Shown: positions 27,604-36,677, counted from the first letter of the stretch. The stretch: DNA of 64,000 nucleotides from Brooklawnia sp032229645 (GCA_963722295.1 CAVRLB010000001.1:1-64000); one strand, 5' to 3'. Translations and numbers: made by a program. Notes: generated by a model from the letters alone, not told the origin.

Positions 27604-28374
27604 TCAATTCTCCTTGCCGTGGCGCACTGTCAGTTGGGGTTCGAGCAGCGATCCGCTCGTCGGCGCGTCGTCCGCGCAATGATCGGTGGGCGGGCCTGAG
27701 ATGAGCGGTCCGTTATAGATCACCCGCCCGGCCTGCAACACGATGTTGCGCTGGAGCAGTGACTCCATCGCGCCCAACTCATGTAGAACGGTCAGGATGG
27801 TGAGCCCGCCCTCGCTGTGCAGCCGGGCGAGCAGATGAGCCAGGCTGGTCTGGGTGCGCACATCCAGCGCGGCCAGTGGCTCGTCCAGTACGAGGAGATC
27901 GGCCTGCCCGGCCAGTGCACGCGCGATCAGTACCCGTTGTTGCTGGCCGCCCGACAGGTGTGCCATCGGACGCGGGCCCAGGCCGGCCAATCCGACTCTT
28001 TCCAGGGCTTGGCCCACCGCGGCCTTGTCGACGGTGCGCGGCAGCCGAAGCAGCGGACGCCGGGAGAGTCGTCCGAGCATCACCACCTCCTGCACGGTGG
28101 CGTTCGGCACTTGCAGTCGGCCGCGCTGAGGAACATAGCCGATGCGCGACCACTCCTTGAAACGTCCGAGCGGCTGACCAAAGAGGTCTATTTCGCCGGT
28201 CTGATGGGGAATCAGCCCCAAGAGCGTGCGAAGCAAAGTGGTCTTGCCCGAACCGTTGCCGCCGAGCAGCGCGACCACCTCGCCGGCGCTGACGTCCAGA
28301 TCGATACCGAAAAGAATCTGTTGGTCGCCCAGCCAGGTATCGACACAGGACGCATGTATTACGGTTTCACTCAC
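27604..28374 (-). CDS. znuC: Zinc ABC transporter ATPase ZnuC
   Basis: A 256-residue ATP-binding subunit. Walker A is LLGGNGSGKTTLL near residue 37, the signature is LSGGQQQRVLIARAL, and Walker B is LLVLDEPLAALD with the switch histidine in TVLHELGAM. It energises ZnuB-dependent zinc (or manganese) import. It overlaps znuA by 4 bases and abuts znuB. Confidence 0.93.
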   Translation of the reverse strand: MSETVIHASCVDTWLGDQQILFGIDLDVSAGEVVALLGGNGSGKTTLLRTLLGLIPHQTGEIDLFGQPLGRFKEWSRIGYVPQRGRLQVPNATVQEVVMLGRLSRRPLLRLPRTVDKAAVGQALERVGLAGLGPRPMAHLSGGQQQRVLIARALAGQADLLVLDEPLAALDVRTQTSLAHLLARLHSEGGLTILTVLHELGAMESLLQRNIVLQAGRVIYNGPLISGPPTDHCADDAPTSGSLLEPQLTVRHGKEN

Positions 28375-29303
28375 GCGCAGCCATTCGCTTTCCGCAGCGA
28401 GTCGAGGTTCGAATGCATGACCTCAATGTAATCGCTACCGCGGGAATCCTGGCTCAACGTCTCGATGGGGTCGAGCACGTCGGTTGTCAGTCCCAGATCG
28501 GAGGCGATTGTCTCCGCCACCTTGGGCGAGACGGCCGTTTCATAGAAGATCGTGGTGAGGCCGCGTTGCGTGGCGACCTGCTGGACCTCGGCAATACGGG
28601 CAGGACTGGGCTCCTCATCGGGAGACAGCCCACTGATGCCAACCTGCTCCAGCCCATAGCGGGCAGCCAGATAGCCGAAAGCAGTGTGGGTGGTGATGAA
28701 CGTAGTGGTGCGGCAACTGGACAATCCGGATGCGAACTGCGAATCGAGGTCGGTGAGCTCAGAAGCCAATTGTGTGGCGTTTTCGGTAAAAGCCTCAGCG
28801 TTCTCGGGTTGGATCGTGGATAGCGCTTCTGCGGTGTGATTGGCGATGTCGATCATATTTGCCGGATCGAGCCAGACATGCGGATCGTATGCGCCGTCGT
28901 CATGGCCGTCCTCCTCTTCGACGCCATCCTCGCTCGCCGTGCGCAGATTCAAGAAGGTGGCGGTATCTAAGACGTTCTTCGGAGGCTCCTGCTCGACCGC
29001 TTCATCAAGGGATGCCTGCAGGCCCGACTGGTATACAACCAGATCGGCGTTCAACACCTGCGCGACCTGCTGCGGGGAGAGCTCCAGATCGTGACTGTCC
29101 GAACCGGGGGCGAGCAGGTTGATCACCTTCGCGTGATCGCTGGCCACCTGGGAAGCGACGTACTCGAAGGGGTAGGCCCCGACCACGATAGTGGTTGCTG
29201 AATCGTCCTGGCCGGTAGGCGATGAACAGCCGGCGGCAGCGAGGACGAGCACTGCGCCACCCAGCACCGCCGTCGTATGACGCAGAGGTCGTAGAAAGAA
29301 CAT
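28371..29303 (-). CDS. znuA: Zinc-binding lipoprotein ZnuA
   Basis: A 310-residue cluster A-I solute-binding lipoprotein. A basic start, a hydrophobic stretch and the lipobox LAAAGC (about residue 25) predict anchoring to the membrane. The expected metal ligands are SDSHDLELS, DPHVWLDPANM and TTHTAFGYL, plus a late acidic residue. An acidic, histidine-containing loop (EEEDGHDDGAYDPH) precedes the second ligand and is typical of zinc importers. The start MFFLRPLRH at 29303 is chosen because a promoter with a Zur box ends right there; longer in-frame starts would place the operator inside the gene. Confidence 0.9.
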   Translation of the reverse strand: MFFLRPLRHTTAVLGGAVLVLAAAGCSSPTGQDDSATTIVVGAYPFEYVASQVASDHAKVINLLAPGSDSHDLELSPQQVAQVLNADLVVYQSGLQASLDEAVEQEPPKNVLDTATFLNLRTASEDGVEEEDGHDDGAYDPHVWLDPANMIDIANHTAEALSTIQPENAEAFTENATQLASELTDLDSQFASGLSSCRTTTFITTHTAFGYLAARYGLEQVGISGLSPDEEPSPARIAEVQQVATQRGLTTIFYETAVSPKVAETIASDLGLTTDVLDPIETLSQDSRGSDYIEVMHSNLDSLRKANGCA

Positions 29304-29339
29304 GACAATCATTATCATCCGAGATCTTGGTGGAGGCAA
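29303..29339 (-). promoter_or_regulatory. Zur-box promoter of znuA
   Basis: On the minus strand TTGCCT (29334-29339) is separated by 17 bases from GATAAT (29312-29317). The -10 is part of the near-perfect palindrome TGATAATGATTGTCA (plus strand 29303-29317), a good match to actinobacterial Zur boxes. The znuA ATG begins seven bases after the -10, so the mRNA is probably leaderless and bound Zur would block polymerase directly. Confidence 0.8.
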
Positions 29340-29488
29340 ATCGTCGTAGTTCTCGTTTCGGGTTTCAACCGTTAGCCTGGTGGATGGTCGTCGTCTGCGT
29401 CCGAACGAGTCGCGGACGTCGCGCCCGATGCCAGCCAGGTACCGGGGAGCCGTCCCTGTTGTGGGGACCAGAACAGTAGGGCATTTTC

Positions 29489-30877
29489 ATGGCTGAGAGC
29501 ACTCTCGAGAAGGTCATCAACCTGTGTAAGCGGCGGGGATTCGTCTTCCCGTGCGGCGATATCTACGGCGGCACCAGGGCTGCGTGGGATTACGGGCCGT
29601 TGGGCGTTGAGCTCAAGGAGAACATCAAGAAGCAATGGTGGCGTTACATGGTCACCAGCCGCGATGACGTGGTCGGTCTTGACTCGTCGGTCATTCTCCC
29701 GCGAGAGGTTTGGGTGGCCTCGGGGCACGTCTCGGTCTTCACCGATCCGTTGATCGAATGCCTGAGCTGCCACAAGCGGTTCCGCGCCGATCAGCTCGCC
29801 GAGGAATACGCCCACCGCAAGGGCGTCGATGATCCGGATTCGGTCGCGTTGACCGAGGTCCCGTGCCCGAACTGCGGTACTCGTGGCCAGTTCACCGAAC
29901 CGCGCGATTTCAACATGATGCTGAAGACCTATCTCGGTCCTATCGAAGACGAGTCCGGTCTGCACTATCTGCGTCCGGAGACTGCGCAGGGCATCTTCAT
30001 CAACTTCAAGAACGTGTTGAACGCTACCCGTCAGAAGCCGCCGTTCGGTGTTGGTCAGGTAGGCAAGAGCTTCCGCAACGAGATCACGCCCGGCAACTTC
30101 ATCTTCCGTACCCGCGAGTTCGAGCAGATGGAGATGGAGTTCTTCGTCGAGCCCGGAACAGACGAGGAATGGCACCAGTACTGGATTGATCACCGCAAGG
30201 CCTGGTATGTCGATCTGGGTCTGGCCGAGGAGAACCTCCGCTTCTACGAGCACCCCAAGGAGAAGCTCTCGCACTACTCGAAGCGCACGGTCGACATCGA
30301 GTACAAGTTCGGCTTCGCCGGCTCGGACTGGGGCGAACTCGAGGGCGTCGCCAATCGCACCGACTTCGACCTGTCGACCCATAGCAAGCACTCCGGGACC
30401 ACTCTGGAGTACTTCGACCAGGCGAAGGGTCAGCATTACACGCCCTATGTCATCGAGCCGGCAGCCGGTCTGACCCGCTCCTTGATGGCATTCATGGTCG
30501 AGGCCTACACCGAAGACAAGGCCCCCAACACCAAGGGCGGCGTCGACACCCGCGTGGTGCTCAAGCTCGATCCTCGTCTGGCTCCGGTGAAGGTCGCCGT
30601 GCTGCCGCTGTCTCGTAACGAGGCGCTGTCGCCGAAGGCGCGCGAGTTGGCGGGCGAGTTGCGCAAGTACTGGAACGTGGACTTCGACGATGCCCAGGCC
30701 ATCGGCAAGCGCTATCGCCGCCAGGACGAGATCGGTACGCCGTACTGCATCACCGTCGACTTCGACAGTCTGGAGGACGACGCGGTGACGATTCGTTCGC
30801 GCGACACGATGGCCCAGGAGCGGGTAGCGATTTCGCAGGTCCGGTCGTATTTGGCCGAGCGACTGCCTGGCTGCTGA
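29489..30877 (+). CDS. glyS: Glycyl-tRNA synthetase (class II, dimeric type)
   Basis: A 462-residue alpha2-type glycyl-tRNA synthetase. Motif 1 region contains VFPCGDIYGGTRAAWDYGPLG. An insert carries two cysteine pairs (CLSCHKRF and CPNCGTRG), a likely zinc site. Motif 2 is visible as QVGKSFRNEITPGNFIFRTREFEQMEME. Motif 3 lies in EPAAGLTRSLMAFMVEAY. The C-terminal anticodon-binding domain starts near residue 365 (APVKVAVLPLSRN). The gene stands alone between znuA (divergent) and the gntR operon. I see no T-box in the 150 bases upstream; TAGGGC six bases before the ATG may be a -10 of a leaderless mRNA. Confidence 0.95.
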   Translation: MAESTLEKVINLCKRRGFVFPCGDIYGGTRAAWDYGPLGVELKENIKKQWWRYMVTSRDDVVGLDSSVILPREVWVASGHVSVFTDPLIECLSCHKRFRADQLAEEYAHRKGVDDPDSVALTEVPCPNCGTRGQFTEPRDFNMMLKTYLGPIEDESGLHYLRPETAQGIFINFKNVLNATRQKPPFGVGQVGKSFRNEITPGNFIFRTREFEQMEMEFFVEPGTDEEWHQYWIDHRKAWYVDLGLAEENLRFYEHPKEKLSHYSKRTVDIEYKFGFAGSDWGELEGVANRTDFDLSTHSKHSGTTLEYFDQAKGQHYTPYVIEPAAGLTRSLMAFMVEAYTEDKAPNTKGGVDTRVVLKLDPRLAPVKVAVLPLSRNEALSPKARELAGELRKYWNVDFDDAQAIGKRYRRQDEIGTPYCITVDFDSLEDDAVTIRSRDTMAQERVAISQVRSYLAERLPGC

Positions 30878-30895
30878 GTCGATTCGTCCTCTCAG

Positions 30896-30948
30896 CCGGA
30901 TTGTGTAGCGCAGGGGCCCGTGATGGGCCTGGAACCTACACGATCCGG
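30896..30948 (+). terminator. Hairpin after glyS
   Basis: A 13-bp stem with one G-U pair (30896-30908 with 30936-30948) encloses a second small stem (GGCCC/GGGCC). It starts 19 bases after the glyS stop and has no T tract, as often in high-GC genomes. Confidence 0.65.
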
Positions 30949-31031
30949 TCGAGGGGGCGGGGTTGGCGGCGTTGGACGGCCGGGGGCGTGCGTCCCGCCT
31001 GGACGTCCTGGCCACGGCGTGGTAGACATAG

Positions 31032-31047
31032 AGACGTCATGATGTCT
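31032..31047. promoter_or_regulatory. Palindrome before gntR, possible operator
   Basis: AGACGTCATGATGTCT is a 16-bp palindrome with one mismatch, 50 bases before the gntR start. It could be the operator of the neighbouring GntR/HutC regulator; this rests on position and symmetry only. Confidence 0.4.
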
Positions 31048-31097
31048 GGAGACCACTGGCCACAGCGCGACACCGCTGGCGGAGGGGGACGCTACGA

Positions 31098-31811
31098 ATG
31101 GGCAGTGAGCCGCTCTACTTGCGGGTGGAACGCAGCCTTGCGTCCCAGATCAGTGACGGCATCTGGGGTCCCGGCGAGTACCTTCCCAGCGAACAGGCGC
31201 TGCAGGAGCGCTATCGGGTGAGCCGCACCACGATCCGCAAAGCCATCGGCGATCTTGTCGTCGACGGCTTGCTGGAGATTGATCGCGGCAACGGCACGCG
31301 AGTCGTCGATGCGCAGGTGCCTCAGGCAGAACCCAACATGATGAGCTTTAGCGCGACGATGCGAGCCCTGGGGCACGAGCCCGGTGTCCGAGAAACTCAC
31401 GCCTGCCTGATGGACGCGCCTGATGAGGGCGTGTCGGCCGCACAGTTCTCGGGCGGACGAATCGTCCATATCTCACGAGTACACACTGCCGATGACGAGC
31501 CAGTTTCGCTGAGCGAGTCGTGGCTACCTGCGTCGGCCTTCGCCGGGGTCGATGTCGGGGGCATCGCGGCCCGCGAATCCCTCTACGCCGAACTCTCTGC
31601 GCTGGACGTAGGCATCATTCAGGTCAGCGACCGCTATGGGATCGCCGAGGCATCCGAAGCCGAGGCCGCAGCACTGGATGTCGGACGAGGAATCCCGCTG
31701 CTATGTGTCGACCGCATCGGCTACACGACGCTCAATCGTCCGATCGAGACAAGTCGCATCTTGGTGCGAACCGACCGTTACCGTCCGATGATCACAACAA
31801 GGAGCAAGTAG
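31098..31811 (+). CDS. GntR/HutC-family regulator with UTRA domain
   Basis: A 237-residue regulator. The N-terminal GntR winged helix reads LYLRVERSLASQISDGIWGPGEYLPSEQALQERYRVSRTTIRKAI (about residues 6-50), with the GxYLPSE and RVSRTTIRKA hallmarks. A UTRA effector domain follows (SFSATMRALGHEP, then VHISRVHTADDEPVSLSESWLP and NRPIETSRILVRTDRYRP). It starts behind GGAGGGGG. The ECF transporter S component begins 6 bases after its stop, so it probably controls that operon in response to the transported ligand or a derivative. The effector is unknown. Confidence 0.88.
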   Translation: MGSEPLYLRVERSLASQISDGIWGPGEYLPSEQALQERYRVSRTTIRKAIGDLVVDGLLEIDRGNGTRVVDAQVPQAEPNMMSFSATMRALGHEPGVRETHACLMDAPDEGVSAAQFSGGRIVHISRVHTADDEPVSLSESWLPASAFAGVDVGGIAARESLYAELSALDVGIIQVSDRYGIAEASEAEAAALDVGRGIPLLCVDRIGYTTLNRPIETSRILVRTDRYRPMITTRSK

Positions 31812-31817
31812 ATTCCG

Positions 31818-32360
31818 ATGAGTAACACTCAGACCCGGCCCAAGCTGGAAGATCGTCCACACGACCAAGGCACGTACGGTCTGTCGGCGCGCAAGCTGGC
31901 CATCATGGCGGTCTTCATCGCCTTGTCGGCGGTAGGCGCACTGATCAAGATCCCATCACCGGTCGGTACCGTCGCCCTTGATGCTGCACCTGGCTTCTTC
32001 ATCGCTATCGGATTCGGCGGCTGGATGGGCGCAGTCGTGGCTGCGATCGGCCACCTTCTCACCGCGGGCATCACAGGCTTCCCGCTGACCATTCCGGTGC
32101 ATCTGGCGATCGCGGCAGGCATGGCCGCGTGCGCCTGGATCTTCGGCTGGTTCGGTCGCAAGGGCACCGCAGGGCTGGTCATCGGCTTCGTCCTGGCGGG
32201 CATAGTGAACTGCCCGGTGCTTGCTCTCATCATGGTTCCGATCGGCGGCTGGCCGCTCTACCTGGCGAGCTTGCCGTCGCTGGCCATCGGCTCGGTCGTG
32301 AACCTGGCGATCGCCACCACTGCATACCTGTCGTTGCGTAATACCCGTCTGCTGAGCTGA
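31818..32360 (+). CDS. cblT: ECF transporter S component, CblT-like
   Basis: A 180-residue membrane protein with about five to six helices. It resembles ECF substrate-specific components: LSARKLAIMAVFIALSAVGALIKIPSPVGTVALDAAPGFF (about residues 20-58), then GGWMGAVVAAIGHLLTAGITGFPL. From memory this pattern is closest to CblT, the S component proposed for alpha-ribazole uptake in Listeria and relatives, but no search was run. The S component would capture a cobamide precursor and the energising module encoded next door would drive import. A CblS-like kinase lies at 44762-45496. Confidence 0.6.
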   Translation: MSNTQTRPKLEDRPHDQGTYGLSARKLAIMAVFIALSAVGALIKIPSPVGTVALDAAPGFFIAIGFGGWMGAVVAAIGHLLTAGITGFPLTIPVHLAIAAGMAACAWIFGWFGRKGTAGLVIGFVLAGIVNCPVLALIMVPIGGWPLYLASLPSLAIGSVVNLAIATTAYLSLRNTRLLS

Positions 32361-32362
32361 GC

Positions 32363-34069
32363 GTGCCGGAAGAGCTCCGGGCAGAGGCGGTCAGCTACCG
32401 CTACCCAGCGGCCGACCAAGACGCGTTACGCGAGGTCAATGCCTATTTCGGTGCGGGCACATCGACTGCGGTCATGGGTGCGGTCCAGGCCGGCAAGTCG
32501 ACTCTGCTGCGCGCTCTTGCCGGCGTGATACGCGCGTCGGAGTCCGGTGAGTTCGCAGGACGCATCCGCTACGGAGCAGCCGACTTCGCCGACTACCGCG
32601 TACAGACCCTCAGCCGCTACATCGGTTTGGTGTTGCAAGACCCCGCAAGCCAAATCATTGGACGAACCGTAAGCGAGGATGTCGCCTTCGGTCCGCGCAA
32701 TCACCTCCTGGCACGTGCGGAGATCAAGCGGCGAGTGGCCGAAACGCTGGAGGTGGTGGGGTTAGGCGGGTTTCAGGCTCGATCGACCGGTGAACTGTCC
32801 GGCGGCGAACTGCAACGGCTGGCGATCGCGGGTGTGCTGGCGATGGGACCCGAGGTGCTGTGTCTGGATGAGGCGACCGCGGAACTCGATCCCGATGGTG
32901 CCGCCGACCTGCGGCGGGTCGTCGAATCGCTGCGGCAATCCGGAATGACTGTGATCGCTGCAGAGCACGACCCCTCGGCGGTGCTCGCTGAGGCATCCAC
33001 GGTGATCGTCCTGGACGAAGGTCGCCTCGCCTGGCAGGGCGCACCGGCCGCTCTTTTCGCCGATCACGATCTCGTCGAACGGTTCGGCATCCGGCCGCTG
33101 CCGATGAGCCTGCTGACTCGCGCGCTCGTCCGGGAGCGTCCCGAACTGGCATTGACCATGCCTGGTGAGAGCAGCTCGTTCACCAGTGTCGCCGGGACCG
33201 CCGAGTGGTTGCGCACCACACTGCCCGCAGGAGCGAGGCCACCGGCCGATGGACCCCGAAGCTCGAGCAGCGCGCCGCCGGTGATCGAACTCGAGGATTT
33301 GCAGTTCGGCTATTCACCCAAAGCGCCGGTGCTGCATGGCATTGATCTGACGATTCGAGCGGGCGAGTTCGTCGCGCTGGTCGGTGCTAACGGTGCCGGC
33401 AAGACGACGGTCGCCAAGCATCTCAACGGGTTGCTGCGTCCGACCTCGGGAAGGGTCCGGATCTGTGGTCACGACATCTCGGATCGTCCGGCCTGGCAGT
33501 TGGCGGGGCAGGTTGGCTATGTCTTCCAGAATCCCGATCACCAGATCTTCTGTCGTTCGGTGGCCGAAGAGGTCGGGTTCGCGCTGCGGACGGCCGGTCG
33601 TCCGTCCGCGGAAGTCGCGGCGAGGACCCGTGAGGTACTCGACTTCACTGGTCTGACAGATGTGGCAGGCCAGAACCCGCTCACGCTGAGTCGTGGCCAG
33701 CGTCAACTGGTTGCGATGGCCTCCACCCTCATCGCCGAACCCGAGATCCTCGTGATCGATGAGCCGACCACCGGGCAGGACTGGCGCGGAGTGCAGGCGA
33801 TCATGAGTCTGGTCGACCGGCTCAACCGGGAGGGTGCCACCATCGTGATGATCAGTCACGATCCGGAACTGATCGCCCACCATGCTGAGCGGGTGGTGCG
33901 AATTGATGGCGGACGTGTGGTTGCCGACGGCACGACCGAAACCCAGATCACCACTCAGCTTGGCGAACTGTGGCAGCAGTGCTTTGGCATCGAGCAGGTT
34001 CGTTGCGACGAAGAGATCGCCGGCCGGCTGCTGGCCCGGCTCTGTGAGCCGGCCTGGGGAACACGGTGA
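32363..34069 (+). CDS. Fused ECF transporter ATPase (EcfA-EcfA')
   Basis: A 568-residue protein with two ABC ATPase domains in one chain. Domain 1 (about residues 1-225) has Walker A MGAVQAGKSTLL, signature LSGGELQRLAIAG and Walker B VLCLDEATAELD. Domain 2 (about residues 305-540) has GANGAGKTTVAKHL, the variant signature LSRGQRQLVAMAS and ILVIDEPTTGQD. A low-complexity linker joins them. Most ECF systems use two separate ATPases. The GTG start is 2 bases after the S-component stop. Confidence 0.9.
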   Translation: MPEELRAEAVSYRYPAADQDALREVNAYFGAGTSTAVMGAVQAGKSTLLRALAGVIRASESGEFAGRIRYGAADFADYRVQTLSRYIGLVLQDPASQIIGRTVSEDVAFGPRNHLLARAEIKRRVAETLEVVGLGGFQARSTGELSGGELQRLAIAGVLAMGPEVLCLDEATAELDPDGAADLRRVVESLRQSGMTVIAAEHDPSAVLAEASTVIVLDEGRLAWQGAPAALFADHDLVERFGIRPLPMSLLTRALVRERPELALTMPGESSSFTSVAGTAEWLRTTLPAGARPPADGPRSSSSAPPVIELEDLQFGYSPKAPVLHGIDLTIRAGEFVALVGANGAGKTTVAKHLNGLLRPTSGRVRICGHDISDRPAWQLAGQVGYVFQNPDHQIFCRSVAEEVGFALRTAGRPSAEVAARTREVLDFTGLTDVAGQNPLTLSRGQRQLVAMASTLIAEPEILVIDEPTTGQDWRGVQAIMSLVDRLNREGATIVMISHDPELIAHHAERVVRIDGGRVVADGTTETQITTQLGELWQQCFGIEQVRCDEEIAGRLLARLCEPAWGTR

Positions 34070-34073
34070 GGCG

Positions 34074-34841
34074 ATGAGACTTGCGCTGCCCACGCGGCTG
34101 GCCATTCTGCTCGCCACCACCATGAGCGTGATGAGCTTCGCCCACCCGCTGTGGAATCTCGGCGTGCTGTGCATCCTGATCGCTGTCATCGGCTGGCAGC
34201 GCATGCCGCTGAGTCAGATCTGGCCGCTGCTGTGCGCTTCGATTCCGGTCTTTGTGCTGGTGGGAGTCTGCGCAGCATTTTCAACGCCCGACCGGGTGCT
34301 GCACGATCCGGCGCACCTGCGGCTAGTCGCGCAGTGGGGTCCGGTGCGGTTCACCGTGGGCGGAGCCCTGATGGGCTGCACCTTCGTGCTCCGCATGCTC
34401 GCGATGATCGTTGCTACCTGGCTGGTGATCCACGATCTTTCGGTGGACGATGTGCTCGATCTGGCCGCGCGCTGGAAGCTGCCCAGCTGGCTGTCGATCC
34501 TGGTCACCTCGGCGATGGCAGCGATCCCGAATCTGGCCCGGCGCCGCGAGCAGATTCAGCAAGCCCAGCAGGCCAGGGGCCAGCGCATCGACGTCGGCCA
34601 TTTCGTCCAGAGATGGAAGGCGAATATCGCGATCGTCATTCCGCTGCTGACCAGCTCGCTGGTCACTGCCGAGAACCTCGGGGTGGCTCTCAGCGTCCGC
34701 GGCTACGGCGCACACCGGACGATGACGTCCATGCATGATCCGGTCCGCAGGCCGGAGGAACTCGCGGTGAGCGTGCTGGTCCTGATCGCCGGCGCCTGCG
34801 CCGTGATCGGATGCCTGGCCTGGGGCTGGGGGAGGCTCTGA
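34074..34841 (+). CDS. ECF transporter T component
   Basis: A 255-residue integral membrane protein of the CbiQ/EcfT type. Hydrophobic helices fill the first 135 residues and the end. The coupling region contains AAIPNLARRREQIQQAQQARG, the short Ala-Arg motif that docks on the ATPases, and later ALSVRGYGAHRT, the second ARG-like motif. It starts 4 bases after the ATPase stop, completing gntR-S-AA-T in one operon. A short GGCGC/GCGCC repeat at 34845-34859 follows, before the convergent etfA. Confidence 0.88.
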   Translation: MRLALPTRLAILLATTMSVMSFAHPLWNLGVLCILIAVIGWQRMPLSQIWPLLCASIPVFVLVGVCAAFSTPDRVLHDPAHLRLVAQWGPVRFTVGGALMGCTFVLRMLAMIVATWLVIHDLSVDDVLDLAARWKLPSWLSILVTSAMAAIPNLARRREQIQQAQQARGQRIDVGHFVQRWKANIAIVIPLLTSSLVTAENLGVALSVRGYGAHRTMTSMHDPVRRPEELAVSVLVLIAGACAVIGCLAWGWGRL

Positions 34842-34884
34842 ACCGGCGCATCGGGCGCCTGGGCTGTGATCCACTGAGCAGGTG

Positions 34885-35832
34885 TCACTGCGACAGGTGC
34901 CTGAGGAGCTCAGGGACGATCACCTCGAAGTCGCCGACAACGCTGAGATCGGCAATCTGATGGATGGGGGCATCCGGGTCACTGTTGACAGCCACGATGC
35001 AGCGGGACGAGCGGATTCCCGCGACGTGCTGCATCGCGCCGGAGATCCCAAGAGCGACGTAGAGGTCGGGGGAGATGGTCTTGCCTGTCTGGCCGATCTG
35101 GAGATCGGCCGGGACCCAGCCTTCGTCGACCGCGGCCCGGGAGGCCCCGACGGCACCGCCGAGAGCATCGGCAAGACGCTCGATGAGCGTGAAGTCGCCG
35201 TCCGTGCCGCGGCCTCCGGAGACAACCACCTTCGCCTCTGCGAGTCTGGGGCGGCCGGTGGCGACTGCGGGCCGCCACTCAGTGACGACCGCCTCCGGGT
35301 GCCCACTGGAGTGAGAAAAGCTCGAGTGATGGGCGGCAGGGCTCGTGGGGGCAGGCGTGGCGGTGAGCGAACCGGGCCGTAGCGTGCACACGGTGACCGG
35401 GGCCGTGGCCTCGGCGCAGATGGTGAAGCGCCCCGATCCTACGGACTTGGTGACTTGCACCCGATCACCGTCGAGATGGACATCGCAGGCGTCTGTGATG
35501 AGGGCGGCCGACAGTTCGTCGGCCACGAGCGCGGCAGTCTCACCGCCTTCGGGGCCTGCGGATATCAGGATCAGCGCGGGCTTCAGCTGGCTGGCCAGCT
35601 GCACCAAGGCGGCGGCTCTGGCGGTGCACAGCGTCGTGCGCACCTGCGGGCAGTCGACAATCTGGATCTCGGCCGCACCGTACTGGGAGAGCAGAGCGGG
35701 CGCGTCGTTGGCTGACTCGCCGATGATGGCGGCGATAGGGTCCCCGAGACCGCGTGCGAGCGTGAGTAGTTCGCTCGCGGTGGCGTCGGGAGCGCCATTG
35801 GTGGTGGGGACGAGAACGAGGATGTGATCCAT
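34885..35832 (-). CDS. etfA: Electron transfer flavoprotein, alpha subunit
   Basis: A 315-residue ETF alpha subunit. The C-terminal FAD-binding half has the complete signature: AKVVVSGGRGTDGDF, then AAVDEGWVPADLQIGQTGKTISPDLYVALGISGAMQHVAGIRSSRCIVAVNSDPDAPIHQIADLSVVGD (about residues 225-300). ETF accepts electrons from flavin dehydrogenases. The start at 35832 (MDHILVLVP) is set by conservation. It is the last gene of a minus-strand run: FAD oxidoreductase, Fe-S protein, etfB, etfA. This suggests a dedicated ETF for that oxidoreductase and not the fatty-acid ETF. Confidence 0.92.
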   Translation of the reverse strand: MDHILVLVPTTNGAPDATASELLTLARGLGDPIAAIIGESANDAPALLSQYGAAEIQIVDCPQVRTTLCTARAAALVQLASQLKPALILISAGPEGGETAALVADELSAALITDACDVHLDGDRVQVTKSVGSGRFTICAEATAPVTVCTLRPGSLTATPAPTSPAAHHSSFSHSSGHPEAVVTEWRPAVATGRPRLAEAKVVVSGGRGTDGDFTLIERLADALGGAVGASRAAVDEGWVPADLQIGQTGKTISPDLYVALGISGAMQHVAGIRSSRCIVAVNSDPDAPIHQIADLSVVGDFEVIVPELLRHLSQ

Positions 35833-35861
35833 GGTGATTCCTGAACTGGTTCGGTTTCGGG

Positions 35862-36644
35862 TCATCGGGCGGCGGCGGCCAGGAAGGCGGCGAGCTCAGT
35901 CGCGGCAGTGCCGTTGGTATCGGTGAGGGTGCGGCCGGCCTGGCGGTCGGGGTTGCGGGTGATGGCGGCAACTCGGACCCGGGCCGATGCCGTCCCGACT
36001 CGCGCCGGATCCATCCCCAGGTCGTCGAGGTCGAGTTCGACGATGGGCTTTCTCTTGGCCGCCAGGACGTCCTTGAAGGTGGGGTAGCGGGGATTGTCGG
36101 ACTGGTCGGTGACGCTGAGCACGAGTGGCATCCCGGCCCGCGCGAGGCGGGTGCCCAGGTCGTCGTTGCGCTCAATGGCGGCCACCTCGCCGGCGAGCTG
36201 AATTCGGCCGGCGAAGGTTAGTGCGGGCCAGCCAAGGCGACGGGCGAGCAGAACCGGCACGGCGCCGGTTCCAGCGTCCGTGGACGCCATACCGCACACC
36301 ACTGCCTGGGCATCGCCGAGGCTGCGGATGGCCGCGGCCAGCACGTCAGCTGTGGCGAACACGTCGCTGCCTGCGATGGCCGGGTCGCTGATCAGGATGG
36401 CGTCGTCCCCGCCCATCTGAAGGGCCTTGCGGAGCGCCGCGGAGGCATCGTCAGGGCCGATGGTGATGATCGTGACGGATGATCCCGGCAACTGATCGCG
36501 GAGCCGGAGCGCCTGCTCGACTGCGTATTCGTCCAATTCGGACAGCAGGCCGGAGTCGGCCTGCCGGATCAACCGGTGGTCGGTGTCGAACCCGATCTCC
36601 TCGGCAGAGTCGGGGACATATTTCACGGCAACGATAATGCGCAT
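35862..36644 (-). CDS. etfB: Electron transfer flavoprotein, beta subunit
   Basis: A 260-residue ETF beta subunit starting MRIIVAVKYVPDSAE. It contains the AMP/nucleotide region (ALRKALQMGGDDAILISDP, near residue 70) and the recognition-loop stretch GMPLVLSVTDQSDNPRYPTFKDVLAAKRKP near residue 175. It forms a heterodimer with EtfA, whose start is 30 bases downstream of the etfB stop. It sits between the broken Fe-S gene and etfA and is itself intact. Confidence 0.92.
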   Translation of the reverse strand: MRIIVAVKYVPDSAEEIGFDTDHRLIRQADSGLLSELDEYAVEQALRLRDQLPGSSVTIITIGPDDASAALRKALQMGGDDAILISDPAIAGSDVFATADVLAAAIRSLGDAQAVVCGMASTDAGTGAVPVLLARRLGWPALTFAGRIQLAGEVAAIERNDDLGTRLARAGMPLVLSVTDQSDNPRYPTFKDVLAAKRKPIVELDLDDLGMDPARVGTASARVRVAAITRNPDRQAGRTLTDTNGTAATELAAFLAAAAR

Positions 36645-36677
36645 GGTGTTCTCTCAATCGGGTTGGGTGCGGTGGAA

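Noticed and set aside
29340..29488. Possible T-box before glyS
   Set aside because: The conserved T-box sequence and the stem layout are missing; only a -10-like hexamer is visible.
29372..31015. Long open frame antisense to glyS
   Set aside because: Same reason: shadow of a well-conserved gene, with no family features of its own.
30949..31097. Possible cobalamin riboswitch before the ECF operon
   Set aside because: No B12-box sequence or matching fold was found; the GntR palindrome is the better candidate control site.
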